Shown here: in pieces, positions 5,977-6,919 of the stretch
Layout of the letters: every line of letters begins with the position of its first letter
Position numbering within the stretch: position 1 is the stretch's first letter
Source: Ruminococcus sp.
GTDB taxonomy: Bacteria; Bacillota; Clostridia; Oscillospirales; Ruminococcaceae
Direction of reading: 5' to 3'
NCBI GenBank assembly: GCA_014799765.1
Contig: JAAVHK010000052.1
Location: 1 to 6,919 of the forward strand
Length of the DNA stretch: 6,919 nt
Made by a program: the position numbers and the translations under genes
Notes under the pieces: generated by a model
Told to the model about the DNA's origin: nothing
What the model saw: only the letters and a program-made list of their open reading frames with translations
The model's database searches: none

Positions 5977-6919
5977 ATGATACTCGCAGACAAGATTATT
6001 GAACTAAGAAAAAAGGCTGGTATGTCTCAGGACGAACTCTCCGAACAAATGGGTGTTAGTCGACAGTCCGTTTCAAAGTGGGAGGGTGCACAGTCTATAC
6101 CCGACTTAAACAAGATACTTAAGATGTCGGAAATCTTCGGGGTAAGTACTGACTACTTATTAAAAGACGACTTTGAAAAACCTGCTCCGGAAGAAGTTTC
6201 CGCACCTCTCAACGATTCCAGACCGCTCCGGCTTGTCTCTATGGAAGATGCCAACAGATTCCTTGACGTAAACGCACATTCAGCATTCAAGACCGCTTCA
6301 GGTGTAGCAATTTGTATAACATCTGTTATACCGGCGACTATTCTTTCCGTAATATCAGAAGCCCTTACAGAAACTCTCGGAACTGTTTTAATGTTCCTTA
6401 TGATTGCCGGTGCAGTAGGACTTTTCATTTCAGCCGGTGCTGACAAAAAGCCTTTCAGATACCTTATAAAAGAGGGCATTGATACCGCATACGGCGTTGA
6501 CGGTATGTTAAGGGAAAAACAAACTAAATTCTTATCCGTACATACAAGGGATTTAATTACAGGCGTAACTTTATGTATACTTTCAGTTATTCCCTCAACT
6601 TTAACAGGTACACTATTTCCCGAAAGTGCTTTTTATAATGTTTTAGGAGTTTGTTTTATGTTCTTTATGATAGCAGGCGGAGTATTTCTTATTGTAAGAA
6701 CAGCAATAACTAAAAAGGGGTTTTCCAAACTCCTCGAAGAAGACGGTTTCACCCGTGAAAAGAAGTCCGAAGAACACAGAACAGGCGGAATGATTGTCGG
6801 AAGCTACTGGCTTATCGTCATTGCCGGATATCTTGCATACAGCTTTATAACTCATAACTGGGGCGACAGCTGGATTGTATTTCCGGTTACGGCACTTCTT
6901 ACGCCGATTGTACATAATA
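5977..6919 (+). CDS. membrane-anchored XRE-family helix-turn-helix regulator, 3' truncated
   Basis: The frame stays open for 314 codons from ATG 5977 to the window edge, so the C-terminus is missing. AGGAGG (5963-5968) lies 8 nt upstream. Residues 5-62 are a Cro/CI-type helix-turn-helix domain, with MSQDELSEQMGVSRQSVSKWE (16-36) as the core and a recognition helix near 28-35. A flexible linker (66-108) leads to two homologous membrane units. Unit 1 (about 109-170) has GVAICITSVIPAT, then MFLMIAGAVGLFI and a polar KKPFRYLIKEG. Unit 2 (about 196-257) has GVTLCILSVIPST, then MFFMIAGGVFLIV and KKGFSKLLEEDG. A third membrane region (276-310), with W295, W299 and a VFPV stretch, resembles the tail of many Bacillota HTH membrane proteins. 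Such proteins probably link DNA binding to a membrane or envelope signal; no signal is known here. It is divergent from the flippase, which may be a target. Confidence 0.88.
   Translation, partial: MILADKIIELRKKAGMSQDELSEQMGVSRQSVSKWEGAQSIPDLNKILKMSEIFGVSTDYLLKDDFEKPAPEEVSAPLNDSRPLRLVSMEDANRFLDVNAHSAFKTASGVAICITSVIPATILSVISEALTETLGTVLMFLMIAGAVGLFISAGADKKPFRYLIKEGIDTAYGVDGMLREKQTKFLSVHTRDLITGVTLCILSVIPSTLTGTLFPESAFYNVLGVCFMFFMIAGGVFLIVRTAITKKGFSKLLEEDGFTREKKSEEHRTGGMIVGSYWLIVIAGYLAYSFITHNWGDSWIVFPVTALLTPIVHN

Noticed and set aside
6153..6915. Minus-strand open frames opposite the XRE gene (6153-6479 and 6643-6915)
   Set aside because: They are shadows of the plus-strand gene, which has a clear HTH domain and ribosome binding site.

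Overview
The window reads as chromosomal DNA of a low-to-moderate GC Bacillota, most likely a Clostridia/Ruminococcus-like anaerobe. The reasons are strong GGAGG-type ribosome binding sites, consensus TTGACA/TATAAT promoters, short stem plus T-run terminators, a SpoVB-type flippase, an EF-G-2-type paralogue and a membrane-tethered XRE regulator. This is an inference from style and gene content; no rRNA or species marker is present.

Layout from left to right. A plus-strand Era-like GTPase with a C-terminal DUF697-type hydrophobic domain (4-1134, possibly cut at its 5' end) converges on a small minus-strand gene of unknown function (1149-1421, best start TTG). One hairpin (1121-1148) lies between them and contains the GTPase stop codon. 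The region 1472-1895 is a minus-strand tRNA cluster, transcribed in the order Val(TAC), Asp(GTC), Gly(GCC), Cys(GCA). It is driven by a perfect-consensus promoter (1944-1972) and closed by a hairpin terminator (1444-1466). An AT-rich stretch with hairpins (1976-2064) separates it from a minus-strand EF-G paralogue (2074-4131). That gene has its own promoter and lies downstream of a minus-strand MOP/MATE-superfamily flippase (4252-5775). A 201-bp divergent regulatory region with repeated TTGACA and AATGCAA elements then leads to a plus-strand XRE helix-turn-helix protein with a duplicated membrane domain (5977 to the window edge, 3' truncated). That last gene is open to the end of the window.

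The genes do not form one pathway. The tRNA cluster and the EF-G paralogue share a translation theme and orientation but have separate promoters. The flippase and XRE gene form a divergent pair whose shared intergenic repeats suggest, but do not prove, local regulation. I see no CRISPR array, insertion sequence, phage module or defence island. The features most worth a second look are the EF-G paralogue lacking the catalytic switch II histidine, the GTPase with a degenerate G4 motif, the duplicated membrane sensor on the XRE protein, the repeat-rich divergent promoter, and a perfect palindrome inside the tRNA cluster.
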